This document shows positions 41,761 through 49,715 of a DNA stretch of 64,000 bases, in pieces. Source of the DNA: an uncultured bacterium (GTDB lineage Bacteria > Bacteroidota > Ignavibacteria > Kapaibacteriales > UBA4661); assembly GCA_937899715.1 (NCBI GenBank), contig CALCNX010000031.1:1-64000 (forward strand), read 5' to 3'. Within the stretch, counting starts at the first letter, position 1. Each line of letters begins with the position of its first letter. The notes under the pieces are model-generated. The model saw nothing but the letters and a program-made list of their open reading frames with translations. It was not told the DNA's origin and made no database searches. A program made the position numbers and the translations under genes.

Positions 41761-44591
41761 ACCGCCTCCTTCTGCTTCTTCGCCGCACCATTACTCACGC
41801 CATGCGCCCACAAATTCAACCTATTCTTCCGCGCAGCCGCTATCGAAATCAAATTTTTGTCCGACTGGCGATTTGCATAATCCGTGCGGATTTTTTCGTA
41901 CTCCGCTTTTACGTCGGCGGTGAACTTGCCTTGCAACTCAGGATTGATAAGGCTTCCGGCAACAGGCACAGCGCGGCTGGCATCCAGAACGTGTACGACC
42001 GTTCCCGCGTAATTTTGCGCAATTTTCACCGCCGTGTGCGTCCGCGACGTTGTTGCACCGCCAATGAGGAGCGGCTGCGTCATACCGCGTCGTTGCATTT
42101 CCTTTGCGACGTGCACCATTTCGTCGAGGCTTGGCGTAATCAAACCTGAAAGCCCGATAATATCGACGTTCTCTTTCACCGCAATATCCAAGATTTTATC
42201 TGCGGGAACCATCACGCCCAAATCAATAACCTCGTAATTATTGCAACCAAGCACCACGCCGACGATGTTTTTGCCAATGTCGTGAACGTCGCCCTTAACG
42301 GTTGCCATGAGGATTTTGCCGTTGGTTTGCTGGGTATTGCCACTTTTGAGTTTCTCCGCTTCCATAAAGGGCATTAAGTAGGCAACGGCTTTTTTCATTA
42401 CGCGCGCAGATTTTACGACTTGTGGTAGGAACATTTTGCCTTCACCAAAAAGGTCGCCCACAACGTTCATGCCGTCCATAAGCGGACCTTCGATGACTTC
42501 CAGCGGCTTGTCGTAGCTTTGGCGGGCTTCTTCGGTGTCTGCGTCAATAAATTCCGTGATGCCCTTAATGAGCGCGTGTTTGAGACGCTCGGCGACAGGC
42601 GTACTGCGCCATGCAGCATCTTCTTTATCTATCGCTTTGCCGCCACCTTCTGCTTTGAGGCGTTCTGCATAGTCCACCAGCCGCTCTGTTGCATCATCGC
42701 GGCGGTTGAGAAGCACGTCTTCGCAGAGTTCCAGCAGTTCTTTCGGAATTTCGTCGTACACGTCTATCTGTCCTGCGTTCACGATACCCATGTCCATTCC
42801 GGCTTTGATGGCGTGATAGAGGAAAGCGGTGTGCATTGCTCGGCGCACTGGTTCATTGCCCCGGAAGGAAAACGAAATGTTCGATACGCCGCCTGAAACC
42901 TTCGCGTGAGGCAGATTTGCTTTTATCCAGTGCGTCGCACGAATGAAATCCACCGCGTAGTTGTTGTGGTCTTCAATGCCTGTGGCAACAGTGAGAATGT
43001 TCGGGTCGAAAATAATATCTTCCGCCGGAAAGCCGACTTCGGTAGTCAAAATGCGGTACGCGCGTTCGCAAATTTCGATGCGCCGCTCGAAGTTGTCCGC
43101 TTGTCCTTTTTCGTCAAACGCCATGATAATAGCTGCCGCGCCGTATTGCATCACTTTGCGGGCATAGTCCTTGAATTTCTCTTCGCCTTCCTTGAGCGAA
43201 ATTGAGTTCACAATACTTTTGCCCTGCACACATTTCAAGCCCGCTTCGATGACGCTCCACTTCGAGGAGTCAATCATTATCGGCACTTTGGCAATGTCGG
43301 GTTCGCCGGCAATGAGATTCAGAAAGCGCACCATCACGGCTTCGGAATCCAACATCCCTTCATCCATGTTGATGTCAATTACCTGTGCGCCGTTCTCCAC
43401 CTGCCCTTTGGCGATGTCGAGTGCTTCTTCGTACTTTTCTTCTTTGATGAGTTTTGCAAATTTTGCCGAACCGGTAACGTTGGTGCGTTCGCCGACGTTC
43501 ACAAAGTTTGTTTCGGGGCGAATCTCAAACGGTTCCAAGCCGGAAAGCCTCATATATTGTGGTCTCGTGGGGATTTCGCGTGGGCGTATTCCCGCAGCAC
43601 CTTCTGCAATCGCCTTAATGTGCGGAGGAGTTGTGCCGCAGCATCCGCCGATGATATTGACAAAGCCTGATTCGGCGAAGTCTTTGGCGTATTTGCCCAT
43701 CATGGCGGGCGTTTCGTCGTAGCCGCCCATTTCATTCGGAAGTCCCGCATTCGAGTACGAACTGGTGAAGACTGTTGCCACACGGCTTAATTCCTCCATA
43801 AACGGGCGCATGAGGTCGGGTCCGAGCGAACAATTTAGCCCGACGGAGAGCAGATTTGGCGCGTGATGCACGGAATTCCAGAATGCTTCAGTGGTTTGCC
43901 CCGACAAGGTGCGTCCACTCATATCCACGATAGAGCCGGAGAGCATCACGGGGATTTCACGGCGTTTATCGCCTGCGGGCAGACTGAGAAAATACTCCGA
44001 GACCGCATAAATAGCGGCTTTGCAGTTCATGGTGTCGAAAATCGTTTCAATGAGCAGCACATCCACACCGCCGTCCACCAAGCCGCGCACTTGCTCGCTG
44101 TACGAAGTAACAACTTCATCCCACGTGGTAGCGCGGTAACCGGGGTCGTTCACATCCGGCGAAAGCGTGAGTGTTTTATTCATCGGACCGATTGCGCCGG
44201 CTACAAAGCGTGGTTTTGCGGGATTGCGTGCCGTGTACTCATCGGCGGCTTCGCGTACAAGTCGTGCTGAAGCAACGTTCAGTTCGTACGCCAGCGATTC
44301 CAAGTGATAATCCGCTTGCGCAATCGAAGTCGAGCTAAAGGTATTGGTTTCCACGATGTCCGCTCCCGCCTCAAAATACTGGCGGTGTATGCCTTTGATA
44401 ATCTCCGGCTGCGTGATGGAAAGCAGGTCATTATTGCCTTTCAGGTCGTGTGCATGGTCTGCAAAGCGCTCACCGCGAAAGTCCGCTTCGGTGAGTGTGT
44501 GCTGCTGAATCATGGTTCCCATTGCGCCATCGAGAATGAGAATACGCTCGCGGAGCAAGGATTGGAGAGGGTGGTGGAAGGTGGTGGTCAT
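41757..44591 (-). CDS. metH: methionine synthase, cobalamin-dependent, lacking the reactivation domain
   Basis: A 944-residue MetH that methylates homocysteine using methyl-cobalamin and methyltetrahydrofolate. Domains in order: homocysteine-binding barrel with its zinc cysteines (GLNCS, later GGCCGT), pterin-binding barrel, B12-cap, and the Rossmann B12 domain with the cobalt-ligand motif DVHDIGKNI and GLSGLITPSLDEM. The chain stops at IAAARKNRLNLW plus 16 residues, where E. coli MetH (1,227 aa) begins its AdoMet-binding reactivation domain. The start ATG 44591 overlaps the upstream toxin stop (ATGA); a longer reading to 44654 is not needed. The 3' end is duplicated at 37618-37745. Confidence 0.95.
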   Translation of the reverse strand: MTTTFHHPLQSLLRERILILDGAMGTMIQQHTLTEADFRGERFADHAHDLKGNNDLLSITQPEIIKGIHRQYFEAGADIVETNTFSSTSIAQADYHLESLAYELNVASARLVREAADEYTARNPAKPRFVAGAIGPMNKTLTLSPDVNDPGYRATTWDEVVTSYSEQVRGLVDGGVDVLLIETIFDTMNCKAAIYAVSEYFLSLPAGDKRREIPVMLSGSIVDMSGRTLSGQTTEAFWNSVHHAPNLLSVGLNCSLGPDLMRPFMEELSRVATVFTSSYSNAGLPNEMGGYDETPAMMGKYAKDFAESGFVNIIGGCCGTTPPHIKAIAEGAAGIRPREIPTRPQYMRLSGLEPFEIRPETNFVNVGERTNVTGSAKFAKLIKEEKYEEALDIAKGQVENGAQVIDINMDEGMLDSEAVMVRFLNLIAGEPDIAKVPIMIDSSKWSVIEAGLKCVQGKSIVNSISLKEGEEKFKDYARKVMQYGAAAIIMAFDEKGQADNFERRIEICERAYRILTTEVGFPAEDIIFDPNILTVATGIEDHNNYAVDFIRATHWIKANLPHAKVSGGVSNISFSFRGNEPVRRAMHTAFLYHAIKAGMDMGIVNAGQIDVYDEIPKELLELCEDVLLNRRDDATERLVDYAERLKAEGGGKAIDKEDAAWRSTPVAERLKHALIKGITEFIDADTEEARQSYDKPLEVIEGPLMDGMNVVGDLFGEGKMFLPQVVKSARVMKKAVAYLMPFMEAEKLKSGNTQQTNGKILMATVKGDVHDIGKNIVGVVLGCNNYEVIDLGVMVPADKILDIAVKENVDIIGLSGLITPSLDEMVHVAKEMQRRGMTQPLLIGGATTSRTHTAVKIAQNYAGTVVHVLDASRAVPVAGSLINPELQGKFTADVKAEYEKIRTDYANRQSDKNLISIAAARKNRLNLWAHGVSNGAAKKQKEAV
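41762..41892 (-). repeat. 3' end of metH, source copy of the direct repeat
   Basis: The terminal ~131 bp of metH form a direct repeat with 37618-37745. The repeat boundary inside metH is the 14-bp inverted repeat AATCCGTGCGGATT at 41879-41892. About 4.1 kb of AT-rich cargo (two genes) lies between the copies. Confidence 0.88.
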
Positions 44592-44941
44592 GGTAAAAGT
44601 CCGAGAATAGTTGAAAGTGCTGTGTTCAGTTCTGTAAGTGTGGCATCGCTGCAATGCCCATAAATCTTGATAATTCTACGCTTGTCAATAGTACGAATTT
44701 GCTCACAAAGGATAATAGAACTTTGCGGCAAATTGCCTTCGCCTTGTGCAAGCATAACGTGAGAAGGTAAAAGTTTTTGGCGAATTTTCGTTGTGCACGG
44801 AGCAACAATTGTACAGGGTGAGACAAAATTTGCTTTGTCAATCTGTACAACGATGGCGGGGCGCATACCAGCTTGCTCTGAGCCGATTATTGGGTTAAAA
44901 TCTACCAGAACAATATCACCTCTGCGTACATCGTTCACCAT
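44588..44941 (-). CDS. PemK/MazF-family toxin
   Basis: A 117-residue PemK/MazF-type endoribonuclease toxin. Family features are VRRGDIVLVDFNPIIGSEQAGMRPAIV split as RRGDIVLVDFNP, then GSEQAGMRPAIV, a TTKIR loop carrying the probable catalytic Thr and Arg, and EQIRTIDKRR near the end. Such toxins cleave mRNA at short motifs. Its start overlaps the antitoxin gene by 7 bp, and its stop overlaps the metH start (ATGA), so toxin, antitoxin and metH probably share a transcript. Confidence 0.9.
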   Translation of the reverse strand: MVNDVRRGDIVLVDFNPIIGSEQAGMRPAIVVQIDKANFVSPCTIVAPCTTKIRQKLLPSHVMLAQGEGNLPQSSIILCEQIRTIDKRRIIKIYGHCSDATLTELNTALSTILGLLP

Positions 44942-45264
44942 TGAATTTTTCCTTCAGCTAAAAGATTTTCGTACTGCTCCAAATTGGCGAGATAACTCTC
45001 CATTCCTAGCTCTGCAAGCGACTGTTCGTTATGGTGCGTAGCAAAAGGATGATGCTTTGCCACAAGAAAATCAACAAAATCATCTACTTCCTGCACAAGA
45101 TTTGGCGGGAGCTGGGCGAGCTTTTCGGTAAGGGTGGTCATGGCATAATTTTCTGAAAATAATGATTGTTGTTGTGCTAATTCGTATAAAAATTCCGGTG
45201 CGAAGTCTGCGCCATTGCTCCATTCTACGGTTAATGTATCGGGATTGATGCAGTGCAACATCAT
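44935..45264 (-). CDS. DUF2281/VapB-like antitoxin
   Basis: A 109-residue protein just upstream of the PemK toxin gene. The centre (LTEKLAQLPPNLVQEVDDFV, then DFLVAKH) matches the DUF2281 antitoxin pattern. The C-terminal region (ESYLANLEQYENLLAEGKIQW) would be the toxin-neutralising tail. The N-terminal ~40 residues (INPDTLTVEWSNGADFAPE) look like a separate beta-rich extension, so translation could instead start at the internal ATG before TTLTEKL. I use ATG 45264, three bases after the stop of the upstream gene; the longer TTG reading overlaps it. Confidence 0.78.
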   Translation of the reverse strand: MMLHCINPDTLTVEWSNGADFAPEFLYELAQQQSLFSENYAMTTLTEKLAQLPPNLVQEVDDFVDFLVAKHHPFATHHNEQSLAELGMESYLANLEQYENLLAEGKIQW

Positions 45265-45268
45265 TAAT

Positions 45269-46108
45269 CTACCCAAACATCGTCATCTGCACCAAGCCGT
45301 CATCGGTTGGAAAATACTCTATCCGTGACGGGTTCAACACATCCACAATGCCGCCGTATTGTCTCACGGCTTGTTTGATGTGCTGCATGGTCTCATGAAG
45401 ATGATTCACGATTTTGTCCGTTGTAAAGCGATAAACGACCCACCGCATATTTTGAATTTTTACATCGCGGTCTTTGTCGTAGTGAATATCTTCGGGAGTG
45501 TCGTGATAGCTGTCGCCGTCGCACTCTATCGCAATATTCACATCCTTACAGAACAGCGCAAAATCAAGATAAAAATGTTGTTTTTTTCGCGCCGCCGTTT
45601 TTGAAACCATCAGTTCACGCTGTGCGGGAACACCTTCTTTGCGAAGTGCCGACCATAAGCGCTCTTCAAGCGGCGAGCCGTAGAAAAGGTCGTTGTAATC
45701 CCGTGCCGCGAACAGTCGTTCATCGGTAGTTGTGATAAAGGGATTGCGGCGCGGAATACGGCTTAGAATAGGCTTCGGAAGCGGCTCAAAGTTGTGAACC
45801 CGCACGACAAAATACTCTTCGTTAGCGCGTGGATGTGCCGACTCATTGGGTAGAAGTTCTATGCGATTCTTGCAATCAATGCCGCTCACCGTTCCCCACC
45901 AGCGCACAGAATATTTCTCCTCATCAAAGGCTTTCGTTTGATAGAGAGCAAGCGTATTGAGTGCGCCGGAGGTAACAACTTCTGGCGCACTTTTGACGGG
46001 AATTCTATACCAGCCTTGTTCATGAGCGGTGCGTAGGTCTTTCGGACGAAGAATCATGCCGATAAGCGTATCCTTATGCTGTGTGGCGGTTGTTATTTCT
46101 TTGCGCAT
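45269..46108 (-). CDS. DUF559 (Vsr-like) endonuclease-fold protein
   Basis: A 279-residue protein. The C-terminal ~120 residues form a DUF559/restriction-endonuclease-like domain: SPLEERLWSALR, FYLDFALFCKDVNIAIECDGDSYH (read as D...x-E-C-D-G-x-x-H) and VVYRFTTDKI. The acidic residues D and E-x-D fit a PD-(D/E)XK active site. The N-terminal half is an unrecognised beta-rich domain. It overlaps the upstream pRiA4b-like gene by 16 bp and is followed closely by the toxin-antitoxin pair, so it looks like part of an accessory operon. The target is unknown. Confidence 0.82.
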   Translation of the reverse strand: MRKEITTATQHKDTLIGMILRPKDLRTAHEQGWYRIPVKSAPEVVTSGALNTLALYQTKAFDEEKYSVRWWGTVSGIDCKNRIELLPNESAHPRANEEYFVVRVHNFEPLPKPILSRIPRRNPFITTTDERLFAARDYNDLFYGSPLEERLWSALRKEGVPAQRELMVSKTAARKKQHFYLDFALFCKDVNIAIECDGDSYHDTPEDIHYDKDRDVKIQNMRWVVYRFTTDKIVNHLHETMQHIKQAVRQYGGIVDVLNPSRIEYFPTDDGLVQMTMFG

Positions 46109-46668
46109 AGCCGTTCATTCACTTCTTCGATACTGAAATCTTTCGGGTCAAAATCCTCGCCGCTTTCCAGTCCAAGCCATTCCACGTAGGTTTCGTGTTC
46201 GGAGTGTTCAGGGTCTTTGAGCGCTTCCACAAGCTCCGCATAGCCCCACACGCCACCGGAATCCTCAGGCGGACACGCCATTTTCCCCGCAGTACAGCGT
46301 GGATATTTCACGCCCGGCTCCGGCTCAAATATCTTTTCAACCACAAGTTCATGCTCCCAACTATCGCCGAAATCATATTCAAAGATTGCTTTCGACTTTT
46401 CTTTGGGGAGAATGTCCGCGAGCGTGTATTTGCTTTCGTCTCGCATATCGGCAAAATCATCGCCGACGGGTTCGCCGTAAAAGATTCTTCCTACGCGATA
46501 TTGGAACAAATGCCCGCCGCCCCAGCCCATCGTGCGGAGCAGCGTGCGCGAGAGCGATGGGAGCGGGGTTGCCATTTCAACTTCAATGCGTCGCCAAATA
46601 GGTGGCTTGGTGTCTCTCAGCGTTACCTTGAGCTGGCAGACAGTAGCGGGAGCGTTTGTTTTTGCCAT
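46093..46668 (-). CDS. plasmid pRiA4b ORF-3-like protein
   Basis: A 191-residue protein of the family named after ORF-3 of plasmid pRiA4b. Hallmarks are LRDTKPPIWRRIEV at residues ~12-25, LLRTMGWGGGHLFQY, FEYDFGDSWEHELVVEK and PRCTAGKMACPPEDSGG near residue 125. The function is unknown; members are common on plasmids and in mobile regions. The start is ATG 46668, because the 29 upstream codons in frame do not resemble the family. It is the first gene of the overlapping group that runs into metH. Confidence 0.88.
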   Translation of the reverse strand: MAKTNAPATVCQLKVTLRDTKPPIWRRIEVEMATPLPSLSRTLLRTMGWGGGHLFQYRVGRIFYGEPVGDDFADMRDESKYTLADILPKEKSKAIFEYDFGDSWEHELVVEKIFEPEPGVKYPRCTAGKMACPPEDSGGVWGYAELVEALKDPEHSEHETYVEWLGLESGEDFDPKDFSIEEVNERLCAKK

Positions 46669-46850
46669 AATGCGAAGAGGAAAAGTGCTCGAAAAATGCA
46701 ATTTACGTTGATAGACGAAATAATGCACCAAAGCAAGCGTATGAAATAAAGACAAATGAGCGTCTCACATCGTTCTAACCCTGTTCTTGAGCGCTTTGCC
46801 TAAAAAAAAACTGTGGTGGGAGTGAAGGCAGAATGGCACAGGAAGCAGTG

Positions 46851-47867
46851 CTAAAACGGTCGAATTTTCGCAAGTTGTCGGAATAGCTCGCGTTCTTTTT
46901 CGCTGAGTTGTTTGGGGACTTGCACCAGTAGCCGAGCAAAGAGATCGCCACGCTCAGTGCCAAGTGTTCCCGTTTGTACGCCGTAGCGAGGCATACCCAG
47001 ACCGCGAAGGCGCAATTTAGAGCCGCTCTGCGATTCCGGTGCGATTTTAACTTTTACCTTGCCGGAAAACGTCTGGATTTCTATGTCACCACCTAGAATT
47101 GCGGTATAAAGCGGCACACTGACTTCTGTCTCAAGGTCGTCGCCCTTGCGCTCGAAGCGTGGGTCGGGCAAGATATTAACCTGCACAAACACGTCTGTCG
47201 GGGTTTTTCCGCCTGAGCCGGTGGCTGTTTGTGCGGTCTGGCTGGGCAGTTTTAGCTTTTTGCCGCTTTCAATACCGGGTTTGATATTGAGCAGAATTTT
47301 TTTGCCCTGTACATTGACAGTTTTTTGTACGCCGGAAAATGCTTCTTGCAAAGAAATATCTATCATTACTGCCGAATCATCATGTTTTTTGCCAAAAACA
47401 GAGCCGAAAATATCAGAAAAACCACCTGTCCCCCTGTTACTGAAATTTTCGCTAAAATTGGAGAAAAAGTCGCCATTGCCAGTGCTATTTCCCGCGCCGG
47501 ATGCGTTTGTTTGCCCACGTCCGGAAAAACCTGCACTGCCTGATGATGTTGACGCTCCTGCCGATGATGCAAACCCTGATGGGCGCTGTCCCGCGCGGCG
47601 TTGTCCGCTTGCACTGGCGGCAGACGACGATGGCGTGTGGAATCGTTGCCAATTTACGCCGTAGCGGTCGTATTGGCGGCGCTTGTCGGGGTCGCTGAGG
47701 ACTTCATATGCCTCGTTAATTTCTTTGAATTTTCGTTCGGCTTCTTTATCGTTGGGGTGCGTGTCGGGGTGGTATTGCCGCGCGAGGCTGCGAAATGCTT
47801 TTTTTATTTCGTCCGCCTGTGCGGTGCGAGCGATGCCAAGAGTGCGATAATAGTCTTTGGATTCCAT
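46851..47867 (-). CDS. DnaJ-family co-chaperone (CbpA-type)
   Basis: A 338-residue J-domain protein that stimulates DnaK ATPase. The J domain (residues 4-70) carries YHPDTH with the essential HPD. It is followed by a Gly/Ser/Ala-rich linker (~75-150) and the C-terminal substrate-binding and dimerisation domains (~165-335; VQVNILPDPRFERKGDDLE). There is no cysteine-rich zinc finger, which marks it as CbpA-type rather than DnaJ proper. A 237-bp gap with a strong hairpin lies upstream, and a 9-base A/T run (46801-46809) lies just downstream. Confidence 0.92.
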   Translation of the reverse strand: MESKDYYRTLGIARTAQADEIKKAFRSLARQYHPDTHPNDKEAERKFKEINEAYEVLSDPDKRRQYDRYGVNWQRFHTPSSSAASASGQRRAGQRPSGFASSAGASTSSGSAGFSGRGQTNASGAGNSTGNGDFFSNFSENFSNRGTGGFSDIFGSVFGKKHDDSAVMIDISLQEAFSGVQKTVNVQGKKILLNIKPGIESGKKLKLPSQTAQTATGSGGKTPTDVFVQVNILPDPRFERKGDDLETEVSVPLYTAILGGDIEIQTFSGKVKVKIAPESQSGSKLRLRGLGMPRYGVQTGTLGTERGDLFARLLVQVPKQLSEKERELFRQLAKIRPF

Positions 47868-47921
47868 GCGCGGGAAGGGGAAAATAGGTAAAACTCTTTA
47901 TGCTGCTTATTGCTATTGCCT

Positions 47922-47960
47922 ACACGCCTGACGGAGCGGCTGCAACGCTCCCCCGCGTGT
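47922..47960. other. two-part inverted repeat between dnaJ-like gene and dehydrogenase gene
   Basis: ACACGC (47922-47927) and GGAGCG (47933-47938) pair with CGCTCC (47946-47951) and GCGTGT (47955-47960). It forms a strong stem with an internal bulge but lacks a T run on either strand. It could end transcription of the dehydrogenase gene or act in the leader of the dnaJ-like gene. It does not match the CIRCE heat-shock element. Confidence 0.6.
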
Positions 47961-48104
47961 GTTTGGTAAAAGTTCTCAGTCGTATGTTCTTGCGTAATTT
48001 ACAGACGTTTTCGCACTTTTGAAAGTGTTTGTTGTGTGGCGGGAAAAGAAATTGCGATAATTTTGGCGTAGTTTTTCTGTGGAGACCGCTTCTATTGTAT
48101 GCTT

Positions 48105-49715
48105 TTAACGTCCAAGTTGTATAAAATTGCCTCGTGAAACGGATGTTTTGCCACTCTCATCCGTCAGCAACAAACGATAAAAATATGCCCCCGAAGCCCC
48201 GTTAATCAATGCGTCCGGCATCATGGCGGCAAGGTTAAAAGAGCCGTTTCCTGCCTTGATAATTGCCGAGTAGTTGGCGAGAATAGCGCCTCGTGTATCG
48301 GCTATTTGGAGGAGCATCGTTCCCGAATATGGTGTAGCATAATCCAGCCAGCGCGAAGAAAGAGCATCGGCACTGGGGTTCGGAGAGACCGACGATGGAA
48401 AATCTTGGTATCGCTCGCTTGATACGGTCTCTGGGGTGAAAGAAATGCGGTAAATAGCACCAATCATCCCATCAGAACTCATATACAGTTCGCCCGCAGG
48501 AGAAAAGCCCACGCCGCAAGGTCGTCCCCAATGCGTGTACGCAAGACTATCAGTAAGAAAGCCATTCAAAAAATCGTGCATGGTGTATGCGCCGGAGGCT
48601 GCATCGCGCCTCATCACAGCGACATTGTACCCAGCGGCAACGCGCCGTGAATCGGTGCTATATGAACCATGTACTGCCACAAACGCAGCATTCCGAAAAA
48701 AAGGCGGTAAAAGGCTACCGGTATAAAACGCTATTCCCATCGGCGTTGAATGCGCAGGAAGGTATGCTTCGGCAACCTTGAGTGTGGCGAAGCGCATAGA
48801 ATCTGTCTGCGTGAGGGGAAGCATTGCGCGGTAATCCGGCGAAACGTTGAAGTTCGCCCATTCGCTACGGCGTGTGCTATTGCTGAAGGCAAGGGGCCAG
48901 CCGTGGTAGCTGCCGTCGGGGACGGTCGTTACAATTTCTTCAGGCTTTTCTTCGCCAAGTCCGTTGCGGTCGGCATTGGTCGCCCAGAGCAGTCCTGTTG
49001 CGGGTTCTAGTGCCATACCAATTGCATTGCGCAGCCCGGTCGCAAATATGCGCCTCCCGCTTCCGTCGCCATTGAAACGCAAGATTGCTGCACGTTCGGG
49101 ATTATCCGCGCGGCAAGCATCGCACGGCGCACCAACGCTCAGGTAGAAGGCACTGCGCAGCGTGTCGGCAAGCAGCGTTCGTGTGTAATGATTGAAAACG
49201 CCGCCATTCGGGATGCTGTCAATAAATACTGACCGTGTCTCATAGACACCGTCACCATCGCGGTCGAGAAACCGCAGAACGCGCGTCGGTTCTGCAACGA
49301 GCATTGCGCCTTGATAAAAAACGACATTGTGTGCTTCCTTCACAGGCGCTGCCGCGACATAACTCGTGTCTGCAATGCCATCACCATTGCGGTCGGGTAG
49401 CGCAAAAACGGCTTCGGCGTTCATATCCACCACGTGCAGCACACCCGATGGACTCCACGCAAAAAAGCGTGGTTTTATCATGCCCGCATGAAAAACGCTG
49501 ATACGAAAACCCTTTGGCAAGCGCACGGAATCAGATACGGTGAGGTTTGCTGTGGAACGATAGAGGGGAGCATAACGGGCGGGCACAGTGAGTTTCGTTG
49601 GCAGAAGTGGTAGTGTCTGTGCTGTACTTGCGTTAGTGGCAAGCACTCCCCACGACACTATCAGCGACAATAGAATCGTGGGAACAAGTGCCATGAAAGT
49701 TTTTGTGCTTGTCAT
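48105..49715 (-). CDS. exported glucose/sorbosone dehydrogenase-like propeller with T9SS domain
   Basis: A 536-residue secreted protein. A signal peptide (residues 1-33) is followed by a beta-propeller resembling PQQ-dependent glucose/sorbosone dehydrogenases: LPKGFRISVFHAG, DRNGDGIADT, LRFLDRDGDGVYE, ATGLRNAIGMA and PDGSYHGWPLA. A T9SS-type sorting domain occupies the last ~90 residues (SVSPNPSADAL...YFYRLLLTD). The family oxidises sugars in the periplasm or outside the cell; PQQ use is inferred from the family only. The start codon overlaps the ABC transporter stop (TAATG), giving translational coupling. Confidence 0.87.
   Translation of the reverse strand: MTSTKTFMALVPTILLSLIVSWGVLATNASTAQTLPLLPTKLTVPARYAPLYRSTANLTVSDSVRLPKGFRISVFHAGMIKPRFFAWSPSGVLHVVDMNAEAVFALPDRNGDGIADTSYVAAAPVKEAHNVVFYQGAMLVAEPTRVLRFLDRDGDGVYETRSVFIDSIPNGGVFNHYTRTLLADTLRSAFYLSVGAPCDACRADNPERAAILRFNGDGSGRRIFATGLRNAIGMALEPATGLLWATNADRNGLGEEKPEEIVTTVPDGSYHGWPLAFSNSTRRSEWANFNVSPDYRAMLPLTQTDSMRFATLKVAEAYLPAHSTPMGIAFYTGSLLPPFFRNAAFVAVHGSYSTDSRRVAAGYNVAVMRRDAASGAYTMHDFLNGFLTDSLAYTHWGRPCGVGFSPAGELYMSSDGMIGAIYRISFTPETVSSERYQDFPSSVSPNPSADALSSRWLDYATPYSGTMLLQIADTRGAILANYSAIIKAGNGSFNLAAMMPDALINGASGAYFYRLLLTDESGKTSVSRGNFIQLGR

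Noticed and set aside
41893..44941. Cobalamin riboswitch upstream of metH
   Set aside because: metH overlaps the upstream toxin gene, leaving no leader for a riboswitch, and no B12-box-like sequence was noticed.
36550..46750. Integrase, transposase or tRNA attachment gene that could explain the metH insertions
   Set aside because: No recombinase-like protein and no tRNA-like sequence was found in this stretch; the mechanism remains open.
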